Source of the DNA: JAOUJD01 sp963726405
GTDB lineage: Bacteria; Pseudomonadota; Gammaproteobacteria; Burkholderiales; Burkholderiaceae_F
Assembly (NCBI GenBank): GCA_963726405.1
Contig: CAVSCF010000005.1
Location: forward strand, 620,001-684,000
Length of the DNA: 64,000 nucleotides
Reading direction: 5' to 3'
A model generated the notes under the pieces. It did no database searches and was not told the origin of the DNA. It saw only the letters and a list, made by a program, of their open reading frames with translations. Shown here in pieces: positions 26,201 through 33,665 of this stretch. Position numbers and translations under genes: made by a program. Every line of letters starts with the position of its first letter. Within the stretch, counting starts at the first letter, position 1.

Positions 26201-26333
26201 CGTCCGACAGGTCCGGAATCGCGTCCACCGGCGTCTTCAGCACCGCATAGATTCCGGCGGCCACCGCGAAGGCGGTTGCGAGCAGGACCAGGAACACATT
26301 GCGCAAGGACCAGTCGATCAGGCGGGCGAGCAT
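23169..26333 (-). CDS. cusA: Copper/silver efflux RND pump CusA
   Basis: Heavy-metal RND (HME) proton antiporter of 1,054 residues that exports Cu(I)/Ag(I) from periplasm and cytoplasm. It has twelve predicted membrane segments. The methionine triad of the metal site is recognisable in GLPGMSVTKAAE, APIEMFETV and ARTDMLSTGIRTPIGIK, matching CusA rather than cobalt/zinc CzcA pumps. The transmembrane relay carries Asp in AIGAMIDAAIVMIENAHK. It starts 9 bp after cusB; order on the minus strand is cusC-cusB-cusA. The stop overlaps the start of dsbB. Confidence 0.94.
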   Translation of the reverse strand: MLARLIDWSLRNVFLVLLATAFAVAAGIYAVLKTPVDAIPDLSDVQVIVFTEFPGQAPQVVEDQVTYPLTTAMIGVPRSKVVRGFSFFGASFVYIIFEDGTDIYWARSRVLEYLSAATARLPTGVTPTLGPDATGVGWVYQYAVTGANRSLAELRTLQDWFIRYQLWKAAGVSEVASIGGFVQQYVVTVDPRKLQAYNLPLSKIIETIRMSNRDVGGRIVELSETEYMVRGIGYLRGAADLEKLTVRAEKGVPVRLSDVARIELAPDERRGLAELNGEGEVVGGIVVARYGTHVIDVIDNVKKRIQEISTGLPEGVKIVPVYDRSQLIERAIDTLKRTLAEEALIVAVVCVVFLMHARSALVAILMLPVGILMAFIAMRWLGINANIMSLGGIAIAIGAMIDAAIVMIENAHKHLERAPPDAPRLPLIRDACIEVGPALFFSLLIITVSFLPVFTLESQEGRMFAPLAYTKTFAMASAALLSVTLVPVLMLLFIRGNVMPEKKNPINRFLIWIYRPVIDLVLHHRVLTIVLAVVILVVSWIPASRLGAEFMPTLNEGTLFYMPTGLPGMSVTKAAELLQTQDRIIKSFPEVESVFGKAGRAITATDPAPIEMFETVINLKPESQWRPGMTTDKLIAEMDKAVQLPGIANSWTMPIRARTDMLSTGIRTPIGIKVFGRDLGEIERLAKEIEDAVKTVPGTTSAFAERLTGGFYLDIQPDYEKLSRYGVRVGDVQEVVATALGGEMITTTVEGRERFGVAVRYPRDYRSDPQAIATQVLVPTTMEKEGRAPMIPLGQLAKVSLSKGAPAVRTENAQLVAYIYVDIRDRDIGGYVRDAQKAVREQVNFLPGYTIQWSGQFEYMERATEKLKLVVPLTLVIIFLLLYMNFRRMTETLIVMMSVPFALVGGVWLLWWLDYNLSVAVAVGFIALAGVAAETGVVMLIYLDHALEKIRAERAARGERMTLQDHYDAMIEGAVERVRPKMMTVVAIIAGLLPIMWGTGTGSEVMRRIAAPMVGGMISSTVLTLVVIPAIYMMVKTRQAGLGAWSRKPVASAA

Positions 26334-26342
26334 GGGCGGTCC

Positions 26343-27923
26343 TTAATGCTTGTGCGCGTCGGACTTCGGCGCGGGCAAAGAAGCCGCCGGTTTCGCCGCG
26401 GCGACGGGCTCCACGCGGGTGATGATGAACTCGCCGGGCTTGCCCGCCTTCATGTCGAACTTCACGCGGTCGCCGGGCTTCACGCTCTTTGGCAATGCAC
26501 CCGGAGCGACTTCGAACTCCATCTCCATGCGCTGCCACTTGAGCGCCGGGATCGGGTCGTGGTCGAGCGTCATCTTGTTGCCCGCCACGTCGATCTCGAC
26601 GACGTTGCCTTCGCCACTCGCCGCCGCGCCACCGCCCGCACTCGTGTTCTTGTCGGCATTGAAGCCGGACAGCGCAGCCTTCAGGTTGCTCTCGGAGTCG
26701 ATCAGGAAGTTGGCGCGCGTGACCACCGACTCGCCCTCCTTGACCCCGGAGAGCACCTCGACGAACCCTTCGCCCCGGCTGCCGAGCTTGACGTCGCGCG
26801 GCTCGAACCGCCCTTCGCCGAGCGCGACCAGCATCACCTGACGGGTGCCGCTGTCGATCACGGCCGAGTCCGGCACGGTGAGCACTTCGCGCTTCGGCCC
26901 CGCATCGATCAGCACCGTCCCGTACATGCCCGGCTTCAACTGCCCCTGCGGGTTCGCCAGTTCGATGCGCACCCGCGCCGTGCGCGTCTCCGAATTCAGG
27001 GTGGGATAGATGAAGGTGACCTGCCCCGGGAAAGTCTTGTCCGCGACTGCGCCGACCGTGAGGTTCGCACGCGTTCCGATCCGCACCAGCGACAGGTCCT
27101 GTTCGAACACGTCGGTGATCAGCCAGACGCGCGACAGGTCGGCGATACGGAACAGCGGCTCTCCGGGCATGAAGCGCATGCCGGCCACCGGCGGATCCTT
27201 GACGATCACTCCGCTCGCGGGCGCGACCATCGTCAACGTCCGCCGCGGCTCGCCCGTCTCGCGCAGCCGCTGCAGTTGCTGTTCGCTGATGTCCCAGTTG
27301 CGCAGGCGGTCGAGCGCCGCCGTCGCCAGTTGCTGCATGCCGGCCTGCGCGTCGGTGCCCGCGCCGCTCAGGCTCTGCGTCGCCTTGTAGGCGATGAGGT
27401 ATTCGCGCTGCGCGGACACGAGCTCCGGGCTGTAGACCTCGGCGAGCGGCTGGCCGCGCGCCACCAACTGACCCGTTGTGTTGACGTGCAGCTTCTCGAT
27501 CCAGCCTTCGAACTTCGGCGACACGGTGTGCTGGCCGCGCTCGTCGATCTCGATCGTTCCCACCGCGCGGACCGAGCGCGCCAGGGAGCGTTTGCCGACC
27601 GGCTCCGTCCGCACTCCAAGCATCTGGATCCGGTCCGCCGAGATCTTCACCGTTCCGGGAGTGCCCTGGTCCTCGCCCTCGTACACCGGGACGTAGTCCA
27701 TCCCCATGGGATCCTTCTTCGGGACGGGCGACGTGTCGGGCAGGCCCATCGGATTGCGGTAGTAGAGGAGCTTGGGTTCGCCGGACTTCGTCGCGGCGGA
27801 CTGGGCCGCGGGCGCGGCCGCGTCCTTCTGCGCCGCAGGCATCCCGAGTCGTCCGACGAAATAGCCGGTCACCAGCGCGGCCGCGACCGTCGCGGCGACT
27901 GCGACGACTGTCTTTCCGTTCAT
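26343..27923 (-). CDS. cusB: Copper/silver efflux adaptor CusB with C-terminal CusF-like domain
   Basis: Periplasmic membrane fusion protein of 526 residues. An N-terminal membrane anchor/signal helix (about 5-25) is followed by a heavy-metal-binding domain YYRNPMGLPDTSPVPKKDPM (residues 54-73 onward), then barrel-sandwich, hairpin and beta-barrel domains. The last about 95 residues form a CusF-like copper-chaperone domain with His (DHDP), Trp (LKWQ) and two Met (RMEMEF) in the positions of CusF ligands His36, Trp44, Met47 and Met49. Carrying the chaperone fused to the adaptor could hand metal directly to CusA. Its ATG overlaps the end of cusC by 4 bp. Confidence 0.93.
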   Translation of the reverse strand: MNGKTVVAVAATVAAALVTGYFVGRLGMPAAQKDAAAPAAQSAATKSGEPKLLYYRNPMGLPDTSPVPKKDPMGMDYVPVYEGEDQGTPGTVKISADRIQMLGVRTEPVGKRSLARSVRAVGTIEIDERGQHTVSPKFEGWIEKLHVNTTGQLVARGQPLAEVYSPELVSAQREYLIAYKATQSLSGAGTDAQAGMQQLATAALDRLRNWDISEQQLQRLRETGEPRRTLTMVAPASGVIVKDPPVAGMRFMPGEPLFRIADLSRVWLITDVFEQDLSLVRIGTRANLTVGAVADKTFPGQVTFIYPTLNSETRTARVRIELANPQGQLKPGMYGTVLIDAGPKREVLTVPDSAVIDSGTRQVMLVALGEGRFEPRDVKLGSRGEGFVEVLSGVKEGESVVTRANFLIDSESNLKAALSGFNADKNTSAGGGAAASGEGNVVEIDVAGNKMTLDHDPIPALKWQRMEMEFEVAPGALPKSVKPGDRVKFDMKAGKPGEFIITRVEPVAAAKPAASLPAPKSDAHKH

Positions 27924-29221
27924 AGGTCTTCTCCGACGATGCGCTCGATCTCGGCGACTCGCATCTGTTGTTCCAGTTGCACCTTCAAGAGGTCCAGCCG
28001 CGTCTTGCGGATCTGCCGCTGCGCGTCGAGGAGCGTCCCGAAGTCGACCCGGCCGGCCTGGTACGCCGACATGGCGGAGTCGAACGTCAGTTGCGCCTGC
28101 GGCAGCAGCGTGTCGTGCAGGATCGCTCCCTGTTCGCGCAACGCGTCGAGCGCGACCCAGTTCTGGCCGAGTTCGCTCTGCAGCTGCACGGCGGCGGCAT
28201 CGCGCTTCGCTTCCGCCGCGCCGCGCATCGCCAGCGCCTCGCTCTCGTTGGCGCGCAGCACGTCGCGCTGCCAGGGGATGTTCACCTCGACCATGACCTC
28301 GTATTCCGTGAGGCGCGTGCCCCGCTGGATGCCGGCCAGGCCGACCGTGAGGTCCGGCCAGCGGCTGGCGCGCACCAGGCTGGAATTGCGATCGGCACTC
28401 GCCACCTGCGCGGCCTGCAGCGCGAGTGTCGGGTTGCGGTCATTGGTCGTCCTCACCAGCGTCGCGAAGTCGCGGGCGGAGGTGGGAATGTCGCGTGGCG
28501 CCTCCGCTTCCGCGAGCGGCGAATTGGCCGCACGGGCGAGGATGCCGTTCAGCCGGGCGGCCGCCTGGCGTCGCTCGGAGTTGAGCATGAGCAGTTCCGT
28601 GCGCATCGCCGTGACTTCCGTCTGCGCCTTGATGACGTCCTGCTGCGGCACGAGGCCATTGCCGTAGCGGGCGCGGGCGATCTGCTCGAGGTCCGTCATC
28701 AGACCGCGCACGCCCTCGGTGACCCGGTGGGCCTGGGTCGCGTACCAGTACTGGCTGTAGGCGATCTTCGCCTTCATGCGCAGTTCCGCCAGCGTCGCGC
28801 GGCGGCGCGCGTCCGCGGCCGACACTTCGGCCTCGGCGACACCCCGCCGGAGGCCGCGCTTGTCCCCGAGCGGAAACATCTGCTTCAGCGCGTAGCGCGC
28901 GCTGCCGGCCAGAGCGGGAGACAGCGTCGGATCGCTCACCGGAATGTCGCGCAGTTCGATCCCGAACATCGGGTCGGGCAGCGCGCCCGAGGTGCCCAGC
29001 CGCTGCTGCGCGGCTTCGGCCTCGAGCCCCATCGCGCGCAGTTCCGGGTTGCGTGCTTCCAGGTACTGGAGCACGCCGTTCAGGTCGCGCCCGAGCCCTG
29101 CCTCGTCGGCCGGCGCCTGAGCGGCGGCGCCGGCCGCCAGCGCGAGCAGTGTCGCCGCCGCGAGGAGTGGGCGGAGCGGACGGAAATCGGATGCGCGTAA
29201 CGACCGAAAGGTGACTCTCAA
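27920..29221 (-). CDS. cusC: TolC-family outer membrane channel CusC-like
   Basis: Outer membrane factor of the copper/silver system, 433 residues. The start is a TTG at 29221 with AGGAGG five bases before it, which gives a clean signal peptide ending AGAAAQA; no ATG fits. Two outer-membrane-efflux repeats follow. It lacks a lipobox, unlike E. coli CusC. It is first of the cusCBA order and overlaps cusB by 4 bp. Confidence 0.87.
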   Translation of the reverse strand: MRVTFRSLRASDFRPLRPLLAAATLLALAAGAAAQAPADEAGLGRDLNGVLQYLEARNPELRAMGLEAEAAQQRLGTSGALPDPMFGIELRDIPVSDPTLSPALAGSARYALKQMFPLGDKRGLRRGVAEAEVSAADARRRATLAELRMKAKIAYSQYWYATQAHRVTEGVRGLMTDLEQIARARYGNGLVPQQDVIKAQTEVTAMRTELLMLNSERRQAAARLNGILARAANSPLAEAEAPRDIPTSARDFATLVRTTNDRNPTLALQAAQVASADRNSSLVRASRWPDLTVGLAGIQRGTRLTEYEVMVEVNIPWQRDVLRANESEALAMRGAAEAKRDAAAVQLQSELGQNWVALDALREQGAILHDTLLPQAQLTFDSAMSAYQAGRVDFGTLLDAQRQIRKTRLDLLKVQLEQQMRVAEIERIVGEDL

Positions 29222-29303
29222 GGCAACCTCCTGATGGGGGCAGGCGCGAGCGCGCCCAGGGATCGCGCGCCACAGTCGGCGCGCCTCACCAGAAAGCCAG
29301 GGG

Positions 29304-29711
29304 CTAGAGCCTGAGTCGTTGCAGCCGCGCGTACAGCGGTGGCGGCGGCACCTGGTGGTCGGGCGTTGGCTGCAGCAGGCGACCGACGGGCGGGTCGAGG
29401 AGGTAGAGGTGAACGGAGGCGATGGCCGCGACGGGCTGCGCCACCGGGAGGTCGGCCGAGCGGGACTGCGGAGAAGGTTCTTCGGCCGGGCAATGATGCT
29501 TGACCGTGCTGCCGTGTCCCTGCCCGGCCTGCGGCCCATGCTCCGGGCAGGCCGCGCTTGACTCATGCATCTGCGCGGGTTCGCCGGGGGCCGTCACGAC
29601 GCACAGGCCGGTCGCGGCGAGAACGTGTCCGGCCAGCAGGAACGTCACAACGAAACCTGCCACATGGCGAAGCGTGCGGCGGCAGGACAGCTGTAACGGA
29701 CCCGGTTTCAC
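29304..29711 (-). CDS. His/Cys-rich small exported protein of the copper operon
   Basis: 135 residues with an N-terminal hydrophobic helix (about 15-33) acting as signal or anchor, then a segment rich in possible metal ligands: MHESSAACPEHGPQAGQGHG followed by KHHCPAEEP. The C-terminal third is proline-rich. It lies 82 bp before cusC on the same strand. Small proteins of this kind are common near Cus/Czc loci but have no established function; periplasmic metal buffering is a guess from the ligand content. Confidence 0.65.
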   Translation of the reverse strand: MKPGPLQLSCRRTLRHVAGFVVTFLLAGHVLAATGLCVVTAPGEPAQMHESSAACPEHGPQAGQGHGSTVKHHCPAEEPSPQSRSADLPVAQPVAAIASVHLYLLDPPVGRLLQPTPDHQVPPPPLYARLQRLRL

Positions 29712-29769
29712 GATGGAGGCAGTATCGGGGGAGGTGGCCGGGCGCGCTTGACGGGCGTCAACCGGTCAA

Positions 29770-30113
29770 TTACCGCGCGGACTCGATGCGGGTAATCACG
29801 AGATCCTCGCCGGCCTTCTCGAGCACGAAGTTCACCTTGTCGCCCTGCTTGACCTTGCCAAGCATCGACGGGTCCTTCACCCCGAAAGCCATGGTCATCG
29901 ACGGCATGTCGAACGCCTTGAGCGGCCCGTGGGAGATCGTGATCTTCCTGGTGTCCTGGTTGATGCGTTTCACTTCCCCGGTGTTGACGACCTCGGCCGA
30001 GGACTTCTTCGCTTCGGGGGCGCCATGGCCGTGATCGTGGCCGGCCTGGGCCCCGGCGAGCCGCCGAAGGCGGTGAGGGAGACGATGGCAACGGCGGACA
30101 GAATGCGCTTCAT
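29770..30113 (-). pseudogene. cusF: CusF-like periplasmic copper chaperone with one-base frameshift
   Basis: The ATG at 30113 has GGAGA eight bases upstream and encodes a clear signal peptide, MKRILSAVAIVSLTAFGGS. The mature part, AQAGHDHGHG followed by a full CusF fold ending at 29770, is in another frame. The two join if one base is added in the GGGG/CCC tract at 30048-30054, so this looks like a one-base deletion or a sequencing error. In the mature part the CusF ligand positions read His (ISHGP), Met in place of Trp44 (DMPSMTM), Met and Met. CusF binds Cu(I)/Ag(I) and passes it to CusB. It is the first gene of the copper operon. Confidence 0.72.
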
Positions 30114-30174
30114 TCGAAATTCTCCGTGATGTTCGGGCGGATTGTGCCAAAAGCTCTGGCACCGGGAACCGGAG

Positions 30175-30624
30175 TCAGTTCATGCCGGCTTCTCGCCGCT
30201 TGTCGAGTATCAACGCCGGCCAGCGGCTCTTGATGAAGGCCAGCACGTCGACAATGTCTTTATCTGCCAACTTGCCTTCGAACGCCGGCATGTCCGACTC
30301 GTAGCCCGGCGGAGCGTGTCTTGCAAGGCCGTACTTGGTCACCTCGAACAGGACCTGGTCGTCGTGATGCCAGGTGTGGCCGTGCTCGTCGTGGGGTGGC
30401 GCCGGCAAGCGCCCCTGGGCGTTGCGCGACTGCCAGTCCGGCTGCCCTTCGAGGTTCGTGCCGTGGCAGGCGGCGCAGTGCTTCGCATAGAGTCTCTCGC
30501 CGCGGGCGACGGCAGCGGCGTCCTTCGGGTCGATGCGGAGTTCGCGTGAGACGTACAGCCACGCACCGGCGGCGGCGACCGCGAGTACGCCGAGGCCAAG
30601 CGTGATCCAGGCAGCAGGCTTCAT
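30175..30624 (-). CDS. Membrane-anchored monohaem cytochrome c
   Basis: 149 residues from the ATG at 30624. An N-terminal transmembrane helix (about 4-24) is followed by one haem site, CAACH at residues 50-54, and a probable axial Met in SDMPAFEG. The middle has a His-rich stretch HDEHGHTWHHDD. Small c-type cytochromes of this type often accompany copper-resistance loci. An upstream ATG at 30651 would lie next to the nuoN terminator and is less likely. The gene lies 61 bp upstream of the cusF-like gene on the same strand. Confidence 0.8.
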   Translation of the reverse strand: MKPAAWITLGLGVLAVAAAGAWLYVSRELRIDPKDAAAVARGERLYAKHCAACHGTNLEGQPDWQSRNAQGRLPAPPHDEHGHTWHHDDQVLFEVTKYGLARHAPPGYESDMPAFEGKLADKDIVDVLAFIKSRWPALILDKRREAGMN

Positions 30625-30656
30625 CGTGAATCCGACGGGAGACGGCCCCATGAACG

Positions 30657-30682
30657 AAAACGCCGTCCCTGGGGACGGCGTT
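30657..30682 (-). terminator. Terminator after nuoN
   Basis: Perfect 11-bp stem AACGCCGTCCC/GGGACGGCGTT (30659-30669 with 30672-30682), short loop, with T residues following on the minus strand. It sits just after the nuoN stop and separates the nuo operon from the cytochrome/copper genes. Confidence 0.7.
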
Positions 30683-30699
30683 CCGGGAGGCTGTGAAGC

Positions 30700-32082
30700 T
30701 TACAGCTGGCTCATGAACCAGCCGGGGAACAGCGCGACGAGCACCGCCGGCACGAGGCACAGCACACTCGCGGAAAGCGCCAGGGTGCGCTGGTTCGACG
30801 GCTGCTCGACCACATCGCCGCTCATGAACGCGTACTGGATCACGCGCAGGTAGAAGTAGATGCCGAGGTAGCTGCCGAGCAGGCCCAGAACCGCGTAGAC
30901 GGTGTACCCGGCCGCGATGACGTTCTTGAAGATCAGGAACTTGGCGACGAAACCCGGCAACGGCGGTATGCCGGCCAGCGACAGCATCGCGAGCCCGAGC
31001 ATCAGCGCGGCGAACGGCCGGCGCTGGTACATGCCCTTGAGGCTGTCCAGCCGGTCGCTGACCGCATCGTCGCTGCCCCGTGGAAGCGAAGCGAACGCCA
31101 GCAGGTTCATCAGCGCATAGGCGAGGATGTAGAACATCACCGCCTGGAAGCGTCCCGGGCCCGCGCCGAGGAAAGCAAAGAACAGGTAGCCGGCGTGTGC
31201 GATCGAGGAGTACGCGATCATCCGCCGGAAGCTGGTCTGCCGGATCGCGGCGAGGTTGCCCCACACCATCGAGATCAGCGGAAGCAGCGTCAGCAGGTCG
31301 GCCATCGGGCGCCCGACCGGTGTGGTCGAGAACAGCCGTGCGGCGGCCAGCAGCACGGCCGCCTTCACGACCGTGGCCATGTACGCGGTCACCGGCACGC
31401 TGGCGCCTTCATAGGCGTCCGGCGCCCACGCATGGAAGGGCACGAGCGCGGCCTTCAGGAAGAACGCGACCACGATCAGAACCACGGCCGCCTGGGCCAT
31501 GGTGTTCGGCGACCCCAGCGCGCGGCCGAACGCCGACAGCGCGAGGCTCCCGGTGCCGCCGTACAGGAGCGATACACCCATCAGGAAGGTGGCGGTGGCG
31601 GCGCTGCTGAGCACCAGGTACTTCAGCGCGGCTTCGGGACTTTCCGGCCGCTGGAAGGCGAGCAGCACGAGCACGTACACGGGCAGGGACATCAGCTCGA
31701 GCCCGAGGAACATCGTCAGGAAGCTGTCGGCCGAAAGCAGCAGGCACACGCCGTAGACCGACGACAGCAGCAGTATGTGGAAACGCGTTTCGCTGAAGTC
31801 GTCGCGGGACAGCAGCAGTGTCGGCAGCACCAGCGCGAGCACGAGGGCCTTCGCGGTGAACGCGGCGGGATTCACCGAGAACTGCCCGGCAAACGGCGCC
31901 GCGGTGTAGCCGTTGGTCGCGAGCAGCGCCGCGGCGGCCGTTGCCGCGACCACCGTGACCAGCGCCAGCGCGAGCGCGCCACGCGGGCGGTCCGAAATCA
32001 GTTCGAGGATGATCAGCAGCACGATGCCGACGAGCAGGATGTGCTCCGGCAGCATCGCGAGCAGGACGTTTTGCCAGTTCAT
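30700..32082 (-). CDS. nuoN: NADH-quinone oxidoreductase subunit N
   Basis: Antiporter-like membrane subunit of complex I, 460 residues with about 14 transmembrane helices. The start is the ATG at 32082, overlapping the nuoM stop (ATGA). Family marks are Glu in LGLELMSLPVYVL (helix 5), Lys in VVAFFLKAALVPFHAWAPDA (helix 7) and GIPPLPGFVAKF. It is the last gene of the complete nuoA-N operon and is followed by a terminator. Confidence 0.95.
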   Translation of the reverse strand: MNWQNVLLAMLPEHILLVGIVLLIILELISDRPRGALALALVTVVAATAAAALLATNGYTAAPFAGQFSVNPAAFTAKALVLALVLPTLLLSRDDFSETRFHILLLSSVYGVCLLLSADSFLTMFLGLELMSLPVYVLVLLAFQRPESPEAALKYLVLSSAATATFLMGVSLLYGGTGSLALSAFGRALGSPNTMAQAAVVLIVVAFFLKAALVPFHAWAPDAYEGASVPVTAYMATVVKAAVLLAAARLFSTTPVGRPMADLLTLLPLISMVWGNLAAIRQTSFRRMIAYSSIAHAGYLFFAFLGAGPGRFQAVMFYILAYALMNLLAFASLPRGSDDAVSDRLDSLKGMYQRRPFAALMLGLAMLSLAGIPPLPGFVAKFLIFKNVIAAGYTVYAVLGLLGSYLGIYFYLRVIQYAFMSGDVVEQPSNQRTLALSASVLCLVPAVLVALFPGWFMSQL

Positions 32083-33665
32083 CGTGCACTCCCCACCGTG
32101 GCGGCGACCGGCGCTGAAGCGGGCACGACCCCCGCGGCCGTCCGCGACGCCGCGGGTACGCCTGACACCATCTGCTGATACTGACGCGCCGCGACTTCGG
32201 TCTTGCGCATCGCCTCCTGCGGGAACAGGCCGAGCCAGAAGACCGCGACGACGAGGATCGCCATGATCGTCTTCTCGCGAAGATTGATGTCCGTGATCGG
32301 CAGATGCGGCGCTTTCACCGAGCCGAACAGCATCCGTTGCGCCAGCCACAGCATGTACATGGCGCCGAGCACCACGCCGGACACGGCCGTCACCGCCATC
32401 ACGAGCGAGAAGTTCGACCCGGCCAGGTGCAGCGGCCACGCCGCGTTGAACGCCCCGAGCAGCACGAGGAACTCGCCCGTGAACCCGCTGGTCGTCGGCA
32501 GGCCAACGGCGGCCAGGGTCATGATCGCGAAGAACACCGAGTACACCGGCATGATCTTCGCGAGGCCGCCGTACGCGGCGATGTCACGCGTGTGGCAGCG
32601 CTCGTAGATCATCCCGACCAGGAAGAACAATCCGGCGGCGGTCAGGCCGTGGCTCACCATCTGGATGACCGCGCCCTGGATGCCGAGCAGGTCGAGGCTC
32701 ACCAGTCCCAGCATCACGTAGCCGAGGTGACTGATCGAGGAGTAGGCGATGACCTTCTTGATGTCGGTCTGCACCAGCGCGAGGCAGGCGCCGACCACAA
32801 TGCTGATGACGGCGAGCGCCATGATCAGCGGCGTGTACACGTGCGTCGCGTCGGGGAACAGCGGGAAGCCGAGCTTCATGAAGCCGTACGTTCCCATCTT
32901 CAGCAGCACGCCGGCCAGGATCACCGAGCCGGCGGTCGGGGCCTCGACGTGCGCATCGGGCAGCCACGTATGCAGCGGGAACATCGGCACCTTGATCGCG
33001 AACGACAGCGCGAAGGCGCCCAGCAGCAGGGTCTGCGTCTGCACCGGCAGCTTCACCTTGTAGAGATCCGCGAACGCGAAGGAGAGCTGGCCCGTCGCGT
33101 TCTGCAGCGACCAGACGAGGTAGATCAGTGCGGCCAGCATCAGGATCGAGCCGAAGGCCGTGTACAGCACGAACTTGATGGTCGCGTAGATGCGGCGCTG
33201 CCCGCCCCAGATGCCGATGATCAGGAACATCGGAATCAGCATCGTTTCCCAGAACACGTAGAACAGGAACAGGTCCTGGGCGACGAAGGTGCCCATCATC
33301 GCGAACTGGATGAAGAACACCATCGCGTAGAAGAGCTTCACATCCTTGGTGATCGCGCTGAAGGCGCCGGCCACTACCAGCGGGCCGAGGAAGGCGGTCA
33401 GCAGCACCAGCAGGATATTGATGCCGTCCAGACCGATGTGATAGCTGACGCCCCAGCTCTCGATCCACGGCACGCGAGTCTCGAACTGCAGGCCGGTGGC
33501 GGCCGCGTCGAAGTTCACGTACAGGATGGCGGTCGCCACGAACTGGACGATCATGAGCCAGAGTGTCACCTGGCGAACCATGTTTTCCTGCGACGCAGGA
33601 ATCAGGGCGATGAGAAGCATGCCGGCAACCGGCAGCCAGACGACGAAGTTCAGCAGCTCAGCCAT
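32079..33665 (-). CDS. nuoM: NADH-quinone oxidoreductase subunit M
   Basis: Antiporter-like proton-pumping subunit, 528 residues. It has the conserved Glu of FYVFWETMLIPMFLIIG, Lys in SFAIKVPMFPLHTWLPDAHV, and the broken-helix regions. The C-terminus has a 25-residue Ala/Val-rich extension. Start at 33665 overlaps the nuoL end by 8 bp; the stop overlaps nuoN. Confidence 0.95.
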   Translation of the reverse strand: MAELLNFVVWLPVAGMLLIALIPASQENMVRQVTLWLMIVQFVATAILYVNFDAAATGLQFETRVPWIESWGVSYHIGLDGINILLVLLTAFLGPLVVAGAFSAITKDVKLFYAMVFFIQFAMMGTFVAQDLFLFYVFWETMLIPMFLIIGIWGGQRRIYATIKFVLYTAFGSILMLAALIYLVWSLQNATGQLSFAFADLYKVKLPVQTQTLLLGAFALSFAIKVPMFPLHTWLPDAHVEAPTAGSVILAGVLLKMGTYGFMKLGFPLFPDATHVYTPLIMALAVISIVVGACLALVQTDIKKVIAYSSISHLGYVMLGLVSLDLLGIQGAVIQMVSHGLTAAGLFFLVGMIYERCHTRDIAAYGGLAKIMPVYSVFFAIMTLAAVGLPTTSGFTGEFLVLLGAFNAAWPLHLAGSNFSLVMAVTAVSGVVLGAMYMLWLAQRMLFGSVKAPHLPITDINLREKTIMAILVVAVFWLGLFPQEAMRKTEVAARQYQQMVSGVPAASRTAAGVVPASAPVAATVGSAR

